Below, piece after piece: positions 16,862-25,094 of a stretch of DNA of 36,855 nt. The translations under genes were made by a program, and so were the position numbers. Position 1 is the stretch's first letter. Each line of letters opens with the position of its first letter. The DNA is taken from positions 1 to 36,855 of the forward strand of contig CAYOPW010000023.1 in the NCBI GenBank assembly GCA_964405975.1, given 5' to 3'. Under the pieces are notes generated by a model. The model made no database searches. It saw only the letters and a program-made list of their open reading frames with translations, and had not been told where the DNA came from. The stretch comes from Hyphomicrobium_A sp964405975. Its GTDB lineage: Bacteria > Pseudomonadota > Alphaproteobacteria > Rhizobiales > Hyphomicrobiaceae.

Positions 16862-19800
16862 GATCCCGCCCCCACGTCTTCGCGCAGAGCGGCCCATTCG
16901 CGTACGCGCGCAAGGTGGGCGTAGTCGTCGTAGTCGTAGGTGAAGCGGGCGCGGCGCACAGCTTTGTAGGGCGTTTCTTCATTGTCGAATGACGCGACGA
17001 GGCGCGACAGTGACTCGACTGCGCCCTCGGCGAGCGCGGCAATATCATCGGCTTGGACCAGACGCTCCTCGCCGGGCGGCTCTCCACCCGATGCACGGAT
17101 GTAGCGCAGCCCAGTCACGGCCTTCCGCGCAATCCCGGTAAAGCCGGTTTCACCGGCAGCGATCGCGGCCTCTAACAAGAGTTGCGGCGCACGGCCTTGC
17201 TTCACGTCGCTGCCACTTGGTAGTTGGCCCGTCTTGTAGTCAGTGATGATCAATCCGTCGTCACAAACGTCGATGCGGTCTGCGCGCGCTGTGAGCGTGA
17301 ATAGTCCACCTGGTCCCGTAATGGCCAGTGTGCCGTCGATTTCGGCGGCGACGCGTCTTGTTCGATCGCGCCGCGCGGGTTCCGTCTGCGCAAACCAGTG
17401 CGCATAACGTTCAAATCGCGGTAGCCATAATGCGGCGACGCGCGGATGGCCTGCATATTGGGTGAGAACTTCCTTGGCAACTCCAAGCAGTGCCTGTTCT
17501 GCGTCTTTCGGCAGCGTCTCGGGAAACTCCTTTGCAAAGCGATTCATGATTTCATGGACGATGCTTCCGCGCAGCGCGGCGTCGGGGGCCGCGCCAAGCT
17601 CGGGCAGCTTTTGCAGCTTCAGGATATCCCGGGCGAAAATGGCATAGGGATTGGAAAGCCATGTTTCGACGCGCGTCACACTCAATTTGCGTGGCCGTAA
17701 GGCGATCGATGGGCGCGGTTCTGGCGCGGTAATGCGAACACGATCTACCACATGATCACGGGCACGCGCCCACCCCAGCCAGGGTGATTCCGGTTGAAGA
17801 ATGTCTGAGAGTTTAAGCCCGGAGAGCAGCGCCTGCATTCGCATCAGCCAGCGCGATGGCACCGTGGGCACACCGTCGATTTTTTCTGCGCGCGTGAGGT
17901 AGACGCGTTGAGCGCCCAACAAGGAGGTGAGGTCGTGAGCGGCGTAGCCAATCTTTTCTTCAGGCGACGGTAGTCGGAGCAGAGCCCGCATTGGCCTATT
18001 AAGCCACGGTCCGGGATCTGCGGCTTGCGGCCACGTGCCATCATTCAGCGAGCCCAGGATCATCACATCGGTCTGCTGCAGGCGTGCCTCAAACGGGCCC
18101 CAGATCGAAAGCCGAGGATGAACGGGTATGTTGGGGCGCACGTTTTCTCCGACGATCAGGCCGCGGTAGAAGTCCGCATAGTCGGCGGCTTTGATACGCG
18201 GCGCAGGCAGGTTCGGCGCAAGCAGGCTGGTGAAAAAGGCAGACGATGTTGCGCCAGCCTCATTTTCCCAAAGAGGCGAAACGTTCTCGCCTTCTCGCGT
18301 TTCGGGCAAACGAGCAATGGCTTCTGCTGCTGCGACGTGTGCTGTCGCAACGGTCTGGAGCGGCTGAGCATCCAGATTGGCGAAAATGGTGAACAGCGGT
18401 GCGAACGCCTGCTTTAGGCGATCGACAAGTTCATGCGCGCCTTTCCAATCGTCATGCCGAAGGCGGCGGACGGCCGCATATCTTCGCAATCCCGACGCCG
18501 TTTCCAGTTCTGCTCGGGCAAGAGCTGCCGAGACACCTTCAAGACCGGTGCCCAGGTAGACGTCGCGAAAGGCGGCAATCTCCAGCGCGCGCGCGGCGCG
18601 GCGCACGTCGAACGCGTTGAGACCAAGCCGCGTCAATGGGTGCTTCAATAGAGCCATCATGTCGGCCGGTGCGAAGTCTTTGGCAATGGCAGAGATGACC
18701 AGATCGAGAAATGTGCCTGGCGGCGTCTTGGCAAAAGGGCGGCCGGCTGAATCATCGACACGAATGCCCCAGGCCTCAAGCCGCACGGCGACGCGCCGGG
18801 CAAGCAGCCGATCAGGCGAGACAAGCGCGGCTGTACGCCCTGGGGTCTCGGCTGCTTCACGCAAGATGAGCGCAATCGCTTCGGCCTCGTCTTGCGCTGA
18901 AGGTGCAGCAATGAGACTGACACCGTCCAATGCTTCGCGCACGGCATTGCGATCTGCTGAAGTCGCATAGGCGTGCCAGCGTCCTGTCGTTCCCGACGGC
19001 CGCATGGCCTCTGCTACGATCTCCGCCCGGGTCGCTTGGGCCGGTGCCGATTTTGTGCCGGGCAGAGGGTGGACGTCCTTGCGCGACAGACCGAGGCCGT
19101 CGAGGAGTTTCTTCAATCCGAACTGGGGATGTTCGGGATGTTCTGGAACAATGGCTTGCCAGCTCTCATCATCGAGATGGGGATCGAGCCCGGGCAGAAC
19201 GATGGCGCCCATCGGCAGCTTCGCAACCCGACTCATCAATTCGACTGTTGCGGGGATGGAGCCTGTCACGCCCGCAACGATAACCGGTCCTTTGGGAGGG
19301 TTGGCAGCAAGGCGCTTGGCCTCTGCGATGATCGCCTTGTTGCGCCGGGACGACGGTGACAATAGCCCTCTTTCGGCCAGATAAGCTGGCCAGGTCGTTG
19401 TGACGATCCTTAGGAAATCGATTGTTTTTTGCCAGTGCTCGGAAAATTCCTCCGGCACGAGCTTGTCCAAGCCATCAAGCGCAATGTTCTCCGTCTCCAC
19501 CATGTCCATGAGGCGCGAAAGCTCAGCGGCCAAATGGGCTGCTTGCGCCGGCGTATTAGCGCCCGCAGCGCCCGCATGTGGACCGAGAAAGCCGGCGGCG
19601 TCCACATCCTTGCGCATCACTTGCGACCACTTGAGCACAAGCTCTGTGAGAACCAGCCGTCGCTCGATCTCGCTGATGGCTGGCGGCAGATCCAGATCCG
19701 CCTGGCCCAATGTGCCGCCGACCGCGAAGTTGGACAGTAAAGTTAGTTCTTCCTCGGCTTCCGAAATCGGCCGGATGCGCGGCAACATCAGAGCACGTCC

Positions 19801-20046
19801 GCCGGCGGCTGTTAGAAATGCATCCTGCATCGCACGTGCGGCTCGCCGCGTCGGCAAAAGAAGCGAGATATCCGGCAGGTCCAACGGTTGCGGTGCGGGC
19901 CCACCGGGTATGGGCAGATCTCCGGCCAAAATCGCGTCGGCTAGCGCATGAAGAAACGGGCACCCTGGTGGCACCGTGTAGACGTGGGCGCTGCCCTGCG
20001 CGTCGCCATTCGCGCTGGGCTTTGCCGTTTCAAGCGACGTCCTCAC
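16858..20046 (-). CDS. addB: AddB, nuclease subunit of AddAB (alphaproteobacterial type)
   Basis: AddB partners AddA in double-strand break resection. The 1062-residue protein starts at a GTG at 20046, overlapping the end of murU by 17 bases. The N-terminal region has YTVPPGCPFLHALADAIL where Firmicutes AddB has a Walker A, and no GKT is present. The C-terminal RecB-like nuclease domain is intact, with LRGSIVHEIMNRF, TARADRIDV and LIITDYKTGQ. The four cysteines that hold an iron-sulfur cluster in Bacillus AddB are not visible around the nuclease domain. Both losses fit the alphaproteobacterial AddB family (TIGR02786), so the helicase activity probably comes from AddA alone. Confidence 0.94.
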   Translation of the reverse strand: MRTSLETAKPSANGDAQGSAHVYTVPPGCPFLHALADAILAGDLPIPGGPAPQPLDLPDISLLLPTRRAARAMQDAFLTAAGGRALMLPRIRPISEAEEELTLLSNFAVGGTLGQADLDLPPAISEIERRLVLTELVLKWSQVMRKDVDAAGFLGPHAGAAGANTPAQAAHLAAELSRLMDMVETENIALDGLDKLVPEEFSEHWQKTIDFLRIVTTTWPAYLAERGLLSPSSRRNKAIIAEAKRLAANPPKGPVIVAGVTGSIPATVELMSRVAKLPMGAIVLPGLDPHLDDESWQAIVPEHPEHPQFGLKKLLDGLGLSRKDVHPLPGTKSAPAQATRAEIVAEAMRPSGTTGRWHAYATSADRNAVREALDGVSLIAAPSAQDEAEAIALILREAAETPGRTAALVSPDRLLARRVAVRLEAWGIRVDDSAGRPFAKTPPGTFLDLVISAIAKDFAPADMMALLKHPLTRLGLNAFDVRRAARALEIAAFRDVYLGTGLEGVSAALARAELETASGLRRYAAVRRLRHDDWKGAHELVDRLKQAFAPLFTIFANLDAQPLQTVATAHVAAAEAIARLPETREGENVSPLWENEAGATSSAFFTSLLAPNLPAPRIKAADYADFYRGLIVGENVRPNIPVHPRLSIWGPFEARLQQTDVMILGSLNDGTWPQAADPGPWLNRPMRALLRLPSPEEKIGYAAHDLTSLLGAQRVYLTRAEKIDGVPTVPSRWLMRMQALLSGLKLSDILQPESPWLGWARARDHVVDRVRITAPEPRPSIALRPRKLSVTRVETWLSNPYAIFARDILKLQKLPELGAAPDAALRGSIVHEIMNRFAKEFPETLPKDAEQALLGVAKEVLTQYAGHPRVAALWLPRFERYAHWFAQTEPARRDRTRRVAAEIDGTLAITGPGGLFTLTARADRIDVCDDGLIITDYKTGQLPSGSDVKQGRAPQLLLEAAIAAGETGFTGIARKAVTGLRYIRASGGEPPGEERLVQADDIAALAEGAVESLSRLVASFDNEETPYKAVRRARFTYDYDDYAHLARVREWAALREDVGAGS

Positions 20047-20767
20047 TCTCGATCCACCTTTCGGCCTCTTTCAGCGCTTCCGGCGTGCCCACGTGCATCC
20101 ACAGGCCATCGAGGCGAATTCCAAAAAGGCGGCCGTTCTCGATGGCCGCATTCCATAGGTCGTTGAGCGAAAAGCGCTCCTGCGGCGCTTCATGGAACAT
20201 TCTGGGGTGTGCAATCGATACGCCGGTGAACACGAATGGGGCCACCTCCCGCTCACCGCGGCGCTGAAGCCGGCCATCAGTGCCCATAACAAAATCGCCG
20301 GCACCCTCGTAGCCCAAACTCGCCGTCGCAGACGCAAGTAGCATAAGGCTATCCATCTTGTCGCTGTCCCAAGCGGCAATCAGCCGCTCCAGGTTGGCGC
20401 CCACACCCTCGATCCACACCGAGTCGGAGTTGTGGATCAGGAAGGGTTCCGGCCCGAGCTGGGGAAGGGCATGCATAACGCCGCCGCCAGTGTCCAGCAG
20501 CAGCCCCCGCTCGTCCGATATCGTGATTTGTGGCGCTTTGCGCTCGCCCACGTGCGCTTCAAGCATATCGGCAAGATAGTGGACGTTGACCACGGCCCTA
20601 GCAATGCCGGCGGCGGCCAGGCGATCGAGCACATGGTCGATAAGCGCGCGCCCCTTGAGGCGGACAAGCGGTTTGGGAATTTGCGCCGTTAATGGCCGCA
20701 TGCGCACACCACGGCCGGCGGCCAAAACCATCGCCGCTTGCGGGCGCCAGCGCGTCGATTGGCTCAT
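20030..20767 (-). CDS. murU: N-acetylmuramate alpha-1-phosphate uridylyltransferase (MurU-like)
   Basis: MurU makes UDP-MurNAc from MurNAc-1-phosphate and UTP, the last step of the MurA-independent recycling route. The 245-residue product has the sugar-nucleotidyltransferase signature LAAGRGVRMRPLT at 15-27, Lys32 in PKPL, and the metal-site NSDSVW with Asp115. Near the end, GLWMHVGTPEAL is typical of this family. Sequence alone cannot separate MurU from mannose-1-phosphate guanylyltransferase-like enzymes. The AmgK domain encoded 15 bases upstream makes MurU much the best call. Its 3' end overlaps addB. Confidence 0.88.
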   Translation of the reverse strand: MSQSTRWRPQAAMVLAAGRGVRMRPLTAQIPKPLVRLKGRALIDHVLDRLAAAGIARAVVNVHYLADMLEAHVGERKAPQITISDERGLLLDTGGGVMHALPQLGPEPFLIHNSDSVWIEGVGANLERLIAAWDSDKMDSLMLLASATASLGYEGAGDFVMGTDGRLQRRGEREVAPFVFTGVSIAHPRMFHEAPQERFSLNDLWNAAIENGRLFGIRLDGLWMHVGTPEALKEAERWIESEDVA

Positions 20768-20782
20768 GGGTGAAGATCCCTA

Positions 20783-22345
20783 TCAGGCGAGCTTCCGCTG
20801 GCGAACATCGGCGGGCATGTAGCGATCGTACCAACCCCGCAGGGCGCTAAGTTCAGGATGCGCAAGATCTCGCTCCAAATAACGCCAAAGCCGCGGGATG
20901 TGCCGCAGATACGTCGGCTTGCTGTCGCGCTGGGCCAGACGCGAGAAGATGCCGAGAATCTTAGTATTGCGCTGAGCACCGAGCGCGGCATAGGCGAAGG
21001 TGAAAGCGTCACGGTCGAACCCCGTCTTTCGCGCGGTGACGTTCGCACAGTAGTGTTGGAAGAGGCGGGCTTCAAGCTCGGGGGCCACATCAGTACGCGC
21101 ATCCTGCAGGAGTGAGACCAGGTCATAGGCCAGGGGGCCACGCATCGCGTCCTGAAAGTCGATTATCCCGACTCGTGCAACGCCTTTGCGCTCGGGGAGC
21201 CAGACGAGATTGGGCGAGTGATAGTCGCGCAACACCCAGCCTTTGGGCAGGATGAGCAGCCGGTCGAATATCGCCTTCCATAATGCAGCAAACTCGGCGC
21301 GCGCATCTGGAGGGACAGGCACGCAAAGCGCTGTCGGCCAGTACCATTCGATCAGCAGCTCGACTTCGATGCCGAACGCGTGGTGACCATAAGCCGGGAG
21401 GTGATGAGTGGCTCCGCTGACAACGGGCAATCTGTCGGCTGGAGGATTTTCTCGCAGCGCTATGAGAACGTCTACCGCGGCGCGCCAGAGCTCGGCTTGG
21501 TCTGACGCACTCCTGTCTACCACCTGTCCGAAAACGCGATCGCCAAAGTCCTCGAGCAAGATCAAACCCCGGTCGAGATCTTGAGCGTAGATCTCAGGTA
21601 CACTGAGACCGGCTGCACGCAACGCACTTGCGACCGCAACGAATGGGCGGACATTCTCAGCCAAGTGCGCGATGCGGCTATAAGGCAGATGTCCGCGAAT
21701 GGGCGGACCGTCCGTCTGGGGCGCCCAGTCCATCATGATGGCGCCTGGACGGTTTGAACATACAAGCCGTGCATAGCGGCGCACCGATGCGTCGCCTTGC
21801 AGATAGGTGAGGGTGCAGCCTTCACCACCCATACCCGCGTCGCGGATCATGGTGTGCGTTGCGACGAGCCGCTCAAGTCTTGTGGCAAAATCGCCATGAC
21901 CGGTAAGTGTGATGCGCCGCCTTCCACTTTCGGTCATCGTGGCCTCGGGGCCCTCGTCCTCCAACAGAACGTCAAGCCGGTTTTCGGGAAGTGACCCGCA
22001 GACGCGCTCTGGCCATTCGATCAGCGCTAGTCCGGTTTGTAGCGCGTGATCAAGCCCCAGCTCCTGGAGTTCGGAAGGATCGTTCAGGCGATAAAGATCA
22101 AAGTGCGCAACCGTCATGCGCGGAGTTGCGTATGTCTGCACCAGCGTGAACGTCGGACTTGGCACTTCCTCACTCGCACCGCCTTGCAGCGCGCTGATCA
22201 GCGCGCGTGCGAGTGTCGTCTTGCCGGCACCGAGATCGCCGCTTAAGGCAATGAGGTCGCCCGGCCGGACTGCAAACGCGATTTCCTCGGCCAAGCGGAC
22301 GAGTTCGGGTTCGCTAACACTGGAGATGACGTGAGAAGCAGGCAT
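20783..22345 (-). CDS. tsaE: TsaE-AmgK fusion: tRNA t6A synthesis ATPase and MurNAc/GlcNAc anomeric kinase
   Basis: This is a 520-residue two-domain protein. Residues 1 to about 160 are TsaE, the ATPase that supports TsaBD in adding threonylcarbamoyl to A37 of tRNAs. They show Walker A GDLGAGKTT at 36-44, PSPTFTLV at 62-69 and HFDLYRL at 81-87. Residues from about 178 are an aminoglycoside-phosphotransferase-fold kinase of the AmgK type. It has the catalytic RDYHSPN at 373-379 with Asp374, the metal-binding DFQDA at 396-400 and AYDLVSLLQDAR. AmgK phosphorylates MurNAc or GlcNAc at C1 and hands the product to MurU, encoded next. Alphaproteobacteria commonly carry this fusion. The start has only a weak SD, and the sensor kinase stop lies 12 bases upstream. 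Confidence 0.92.
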   Translation of the reverse strand: MPASHVISSVSEPELVRLAEEIAFAVRPGDLIALSGDLGAGKTTLARALISALQGGASEEVPSPTFTLVQTYATPRMTVAHFDLYRLNDPSELQELGLDHALQTGLALIEWPERVCGSLPENRLDVLLEDEGPEATMTESGRRRITLTGHGDFATRLERLVATHTMIRDAGMGGEGCTLTYLQGDASVRRYARLVCSNRPGAIMMDWAPQTDGPPIRGHLPYSRIAHLAENVRPFVAVASALRAAGLSVPEIYAQDLDRGLILLEDFGDRVFGQVVDRSASDQAELWRAAVDVLIALRENPPADRLPVVSGATHHLPAYGHHAFGIEVELLIEWYWPTALCVPVPPDARAEFAALWKAIFDRLLILPKGWVLRDYHSPNLVWLPERKGVARVGIIDFQDAMRGPLAYDLVSLLQDARTDVAPELEARLFQHYCANVTARKTGFDRDAFTFAYAALGAQRNTKILGIFSRLAQRDSKPTYLRHIPRLWRYLERDLAHPELSALRGWYDRYMPADVRQRKLA

Positions 22346-22357
22346 TGAGTAATTACT

Positions 22358-24892
22358 TTACGCGGCGTTTCCGCTTGCCGATATCAGGCCAGAAGGGCCG
22401 GCTTGTGATGCAGGAGGTTCGCCAGCGTCGGCCGGGCGGCTGTCCTCAGGCAAGCTTACAGTAACGCTAGTGCCGCGGCCGGGCTCCGATTCAAGTGACA
22501 CAGTGCCGCCGTGCAGCTCGACGAGGCTTTTGACGATTGACAGCCCAAGCCCCGCTCCGCGATGGCCGGAACCTTGGCTTCGGCTTTCGAAACGCTCAAA
22601 CATGCGCCACTGCTGATCCTTGGGGATCCCGACTCCTTGATCTGCGACTGTAAAGATCATCATGCCGCCGGAGCGCTGGCACGTCACGTGGACGGCACCA
22701 CCCGGTCTGGAAAAACCAACAGCATTTGATAGCAAATTGTAGAGTACCTGGCGCACGCGGGCCTCGTCGGCGAAGAATTGCTTGGCGTCCTCGGCAACCG
22801 CAATGTGCAGCGTAAGCTGTGAACGCAACGCCGCTTCGCGTACACCGAGGATCGCAGCTTCCAGGACCGCCCGCACGTCGACAGGGCCGAGTTTCAATTC
22901 CATGGCGCCAGCATCGATTGTTGCAAGATCGAGAATGTCGTCGATGATCGCAAGTAGTGTCTTGGATGATGAGGCAATGTCGTCGAGGTACTCGTGCTGC
23001 TTTACGTTGAGCGGACCGATTTGAGGGTTTGCCAGCAGCTCGCTGAAGCCAATAATGTTGGTGAGGGGCGTCCTTAGCTCATAGGAGACGTGGCCGATGA
23101 AGTGATTCTTCATGCGGTCAGCGGCAACGAGCGCTTCGTTGCGCTCCTCCAGTGCGCGCTCGTAGCGTTTGGCATCGGTGACGTCGGCAAAGGTGAATAG
23201 TATGGCGCCATCGGGAAGCGGCATGGCCGCGTAGTCGATGACCGTACTATTTGGTCGCACCATCTGGCCTTCGAATGCTTCGCGTTCAACCGAAAACGAT
23301 GTAACGGCCCGGCTGATGCGCGCCCATGTTGGCGGATCGTCATACAGTTTGCGCGCTTGTGCGATGACTTCGTCAATGTGCGGCTCTTCTCCGAGTGTGC
23401 GTCGAGAAAGCTTCCAAACCGAAGCAAATGCCGTATTGAAGAGCTTCAGTCTGCCATCAGTTGCAAACACGGCGACGCCTTCCTTGAGGCTGTCAAGCGT
23501 TTCGCGCTGCACGTCGATCAGGGCATTGTAATCGCTTTCGAGCGCAAACCGCTCCGTCTCATCGACGAACAGATATGTAACGCCGCCGTCGGAGCGCTGC
23601 TCGGCCATGAAGTGCAGCATGCGGCCATCAGGAAGGTGCCACCAGTCCTCGTGGCTTGTGGCTGCCCCATAGCAGGACAACGCCTTCGCCTTCCACTCGG
23701 GATAGCTGACGACCTCCGGTAGCCGTCCCAACTCGCGCAGCCGGTCGAGCACCGCTGCGTCAGTCGGCTGGGTCTTGAGCCAGTCCGTATCCAGCTTCCA
23801 AAGTTCGCGATAGGCCTGGTTGAAGAACGCTAGCTGCTGGTTGCGATTGAAGATGGCAACGGCGGTCGCGACTCTGTTGAGCGTCCTGTCGTATGCAGCG
23901 ATTTGCCGGTCAAGCTCGCCTTGTGCGCTTTCGACTGCAGCGACATCGATGGCCGCGGCGGCTGTCGCGTCTTCGAAAGGCAGCACGGTGATATCGTGCG
24001 GTTTGCGGTCTCCGCCAATGATCAGTGGCATGCGCCCGCGATAGCTTTCTCCTTGCTCAAGTGCACGCGCGACGACCTTGCGCTGGCGTTGTTCCAACAG
24101 CTCAATCTGGCGTTCTTGCACTTCTGCCCGGCTGATCGCTTCGACGGCCTTCACGTATGCATTGTTGACCCAGGTAAGTCGGCCATCCCTGCCCCGGAGC
24201 CAGATTGGCATCGGCAGCGTATCGAGCAATGTGCGGCTTGAGCGAACGTCGCGCGCAAGGATCTGCTGCTGATTGAGGACGCGTGCCACCTCGTCCCTGT
24301 GGCCGGCAATGTCTCTGAGGCGGAAGAGAGCCCGTCCGCCCGCAGTGCGTCCCTCGGCTTCGGCGTGGCCGTCGGCAATGGTCCTTACAATAATATTGAA
24401 GGATTGGCCGCGCGCAAAAAGCGCATCGAGTGCGCGCTTCAGGCTTTTGGCAGAAGTCGGTTCGAGCCATCTGCCAAAGCGAAGGAAATCATCCATATTG
24501 CTGGGCACGCCCGGTACGTCGGTCAGCGTTTGGCTCACGATGCGCACCGGTTTGTCTTGCTCCCAAATGAGCAAGATCTGCGGTTCGGAGCGGACGACGG
24601 CATCAGCGGATGCGAGATTGTCTTTGAGCTTCGCGTTCTCTTGCTGTGCGAGCTTTGCCTTGCGGTGGGCCGTGCCTGTCATCATCCAAATGAAAATTAG
24701 CGCAAGGACGCCGGCAGCCGCGAGCAGCCCCAGCAGTGGCAATCCCTCAAGCGTGAGAAGCGAGCTGGGCAATCCTCCGGCGGAAGTGACCCCAGCAATA
24801 AGCACGAGAACGCAGGCGACGCTCGCCAGGAGGAGCGCGATGAGCTCCTGCCGTGCTCTGCCAAATCTTCCGTTCTGTCTGGTTGCTTGCAT
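22358..24892 (-). CDS. membrane-bound multi-PAS sensor histidine kinase
   Basis: The predicted protein has 844 residues from the ATG at 24892, which has GGAT just upstream; a TTG start at 24937 would add 15 residues. Two transmembrane segments at about 17-39 and 51-72 are separated by a short loop, so there is no large periplasmic sensor. Three PAS-like regions follow at about 219-325, 339-450 and 465-575. The H-box GHVSYELRTPL holds phospho-acceptor His601. The HATPase domain has the N-box LYNLLSNAVGFS, ADQGVGIP and GAGLGLSIVKSL. A glutamine/glutamate-rich stretch between PAS regions may be coiled coil. The ligand is unknown and no response regulator is adjacent. Only 12 bases separate it from tsaE-amgK, so it probably heads that operon. 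Confidence 0.9.
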   Translation of the reverse strand: MQATRQNGRFGRARQELIALLLASVACVLVLIAGVTSAGGLPSSLLTLEGLPLLGLLAAAGVLALIFIWMMTGTAHRKAKLAQQENAKLKDNLASADAVVRSEPQILLIWEQDKPVRIVSQTLTDVPGVPSNMDDFLRFGRWLEPTSAKSLKRALDALFARGQSFNIIVRTIADGHAEAEGRTAGGRALFRLRDIAGHRDEVARVLNQQQILARDVRSSRTLLDTLPMPIWLRGRDGRLTWVNNAYVKAVEAISRAEVQERQIELLEQRQRKVVARALEQGESYRGRMPLIIGGDRKPHDITVLPFEDATAAAAIDVAAVESAQGELDRQIAAYDRTLNRVATAVAIFNRNQQLAFFNQAYRELWKLDTDWLKTQPTDAAVLDRLRELGRLPEVVSYPEWKAKALSCYGAATSHEDWWHLPDGRMLHFMAEQRSDGGVTYLFVDETERFALESDYNALIDVQRETLDSLKEGVAVFATDGRLKLFNTAFASVWKLSRRTLGEEPHIDEVIAQARKLYDDPPTWARISRAVTSFSVEREAFEGQMVRPNSTVIDYAAMPLPDGAILFTFADVTDAKRYERALEERNEALVAADRMKNHFIGHVSYELRTPLTNIIGFSELLANPQIGPLNVKQHEYLDDIASSSKTLLAIIDDILDLATIDAGAMELKLGPVDVRAVLEAAILGVREAALRSQLTLHIAVAEDAKQFFADEARVRQVLYNLLSNAVGFSRPGGAVHVTCQRSGGMMIFTVADQGVGIPKDQQWRMFERFESRSQGSGHRGAGLGLSIVKSLVELHGGTVSLESEPGRGTSVTVSLPEDSRPADAGEPPASQAGPSGLISASGNAA

Positions 24893-25094
24893 CGGGATCC
24901 ATTGAAGGCGTGTGGGAACCCGAGACCAAAGACGCAACGCGCAGGAGACAAAGGCCCGGCGACCATCGCCGCCAGAGGCGACGAATCAAAGTAATTATGG
25001 GCAGCTGTGGCAGGGCTGACCAGAGCAAGGCGGGCACACACCACCGGTACCCGGCCAGTTTTTGTTTAAATGCTGCCGCCAAGCCGCACGGGGC

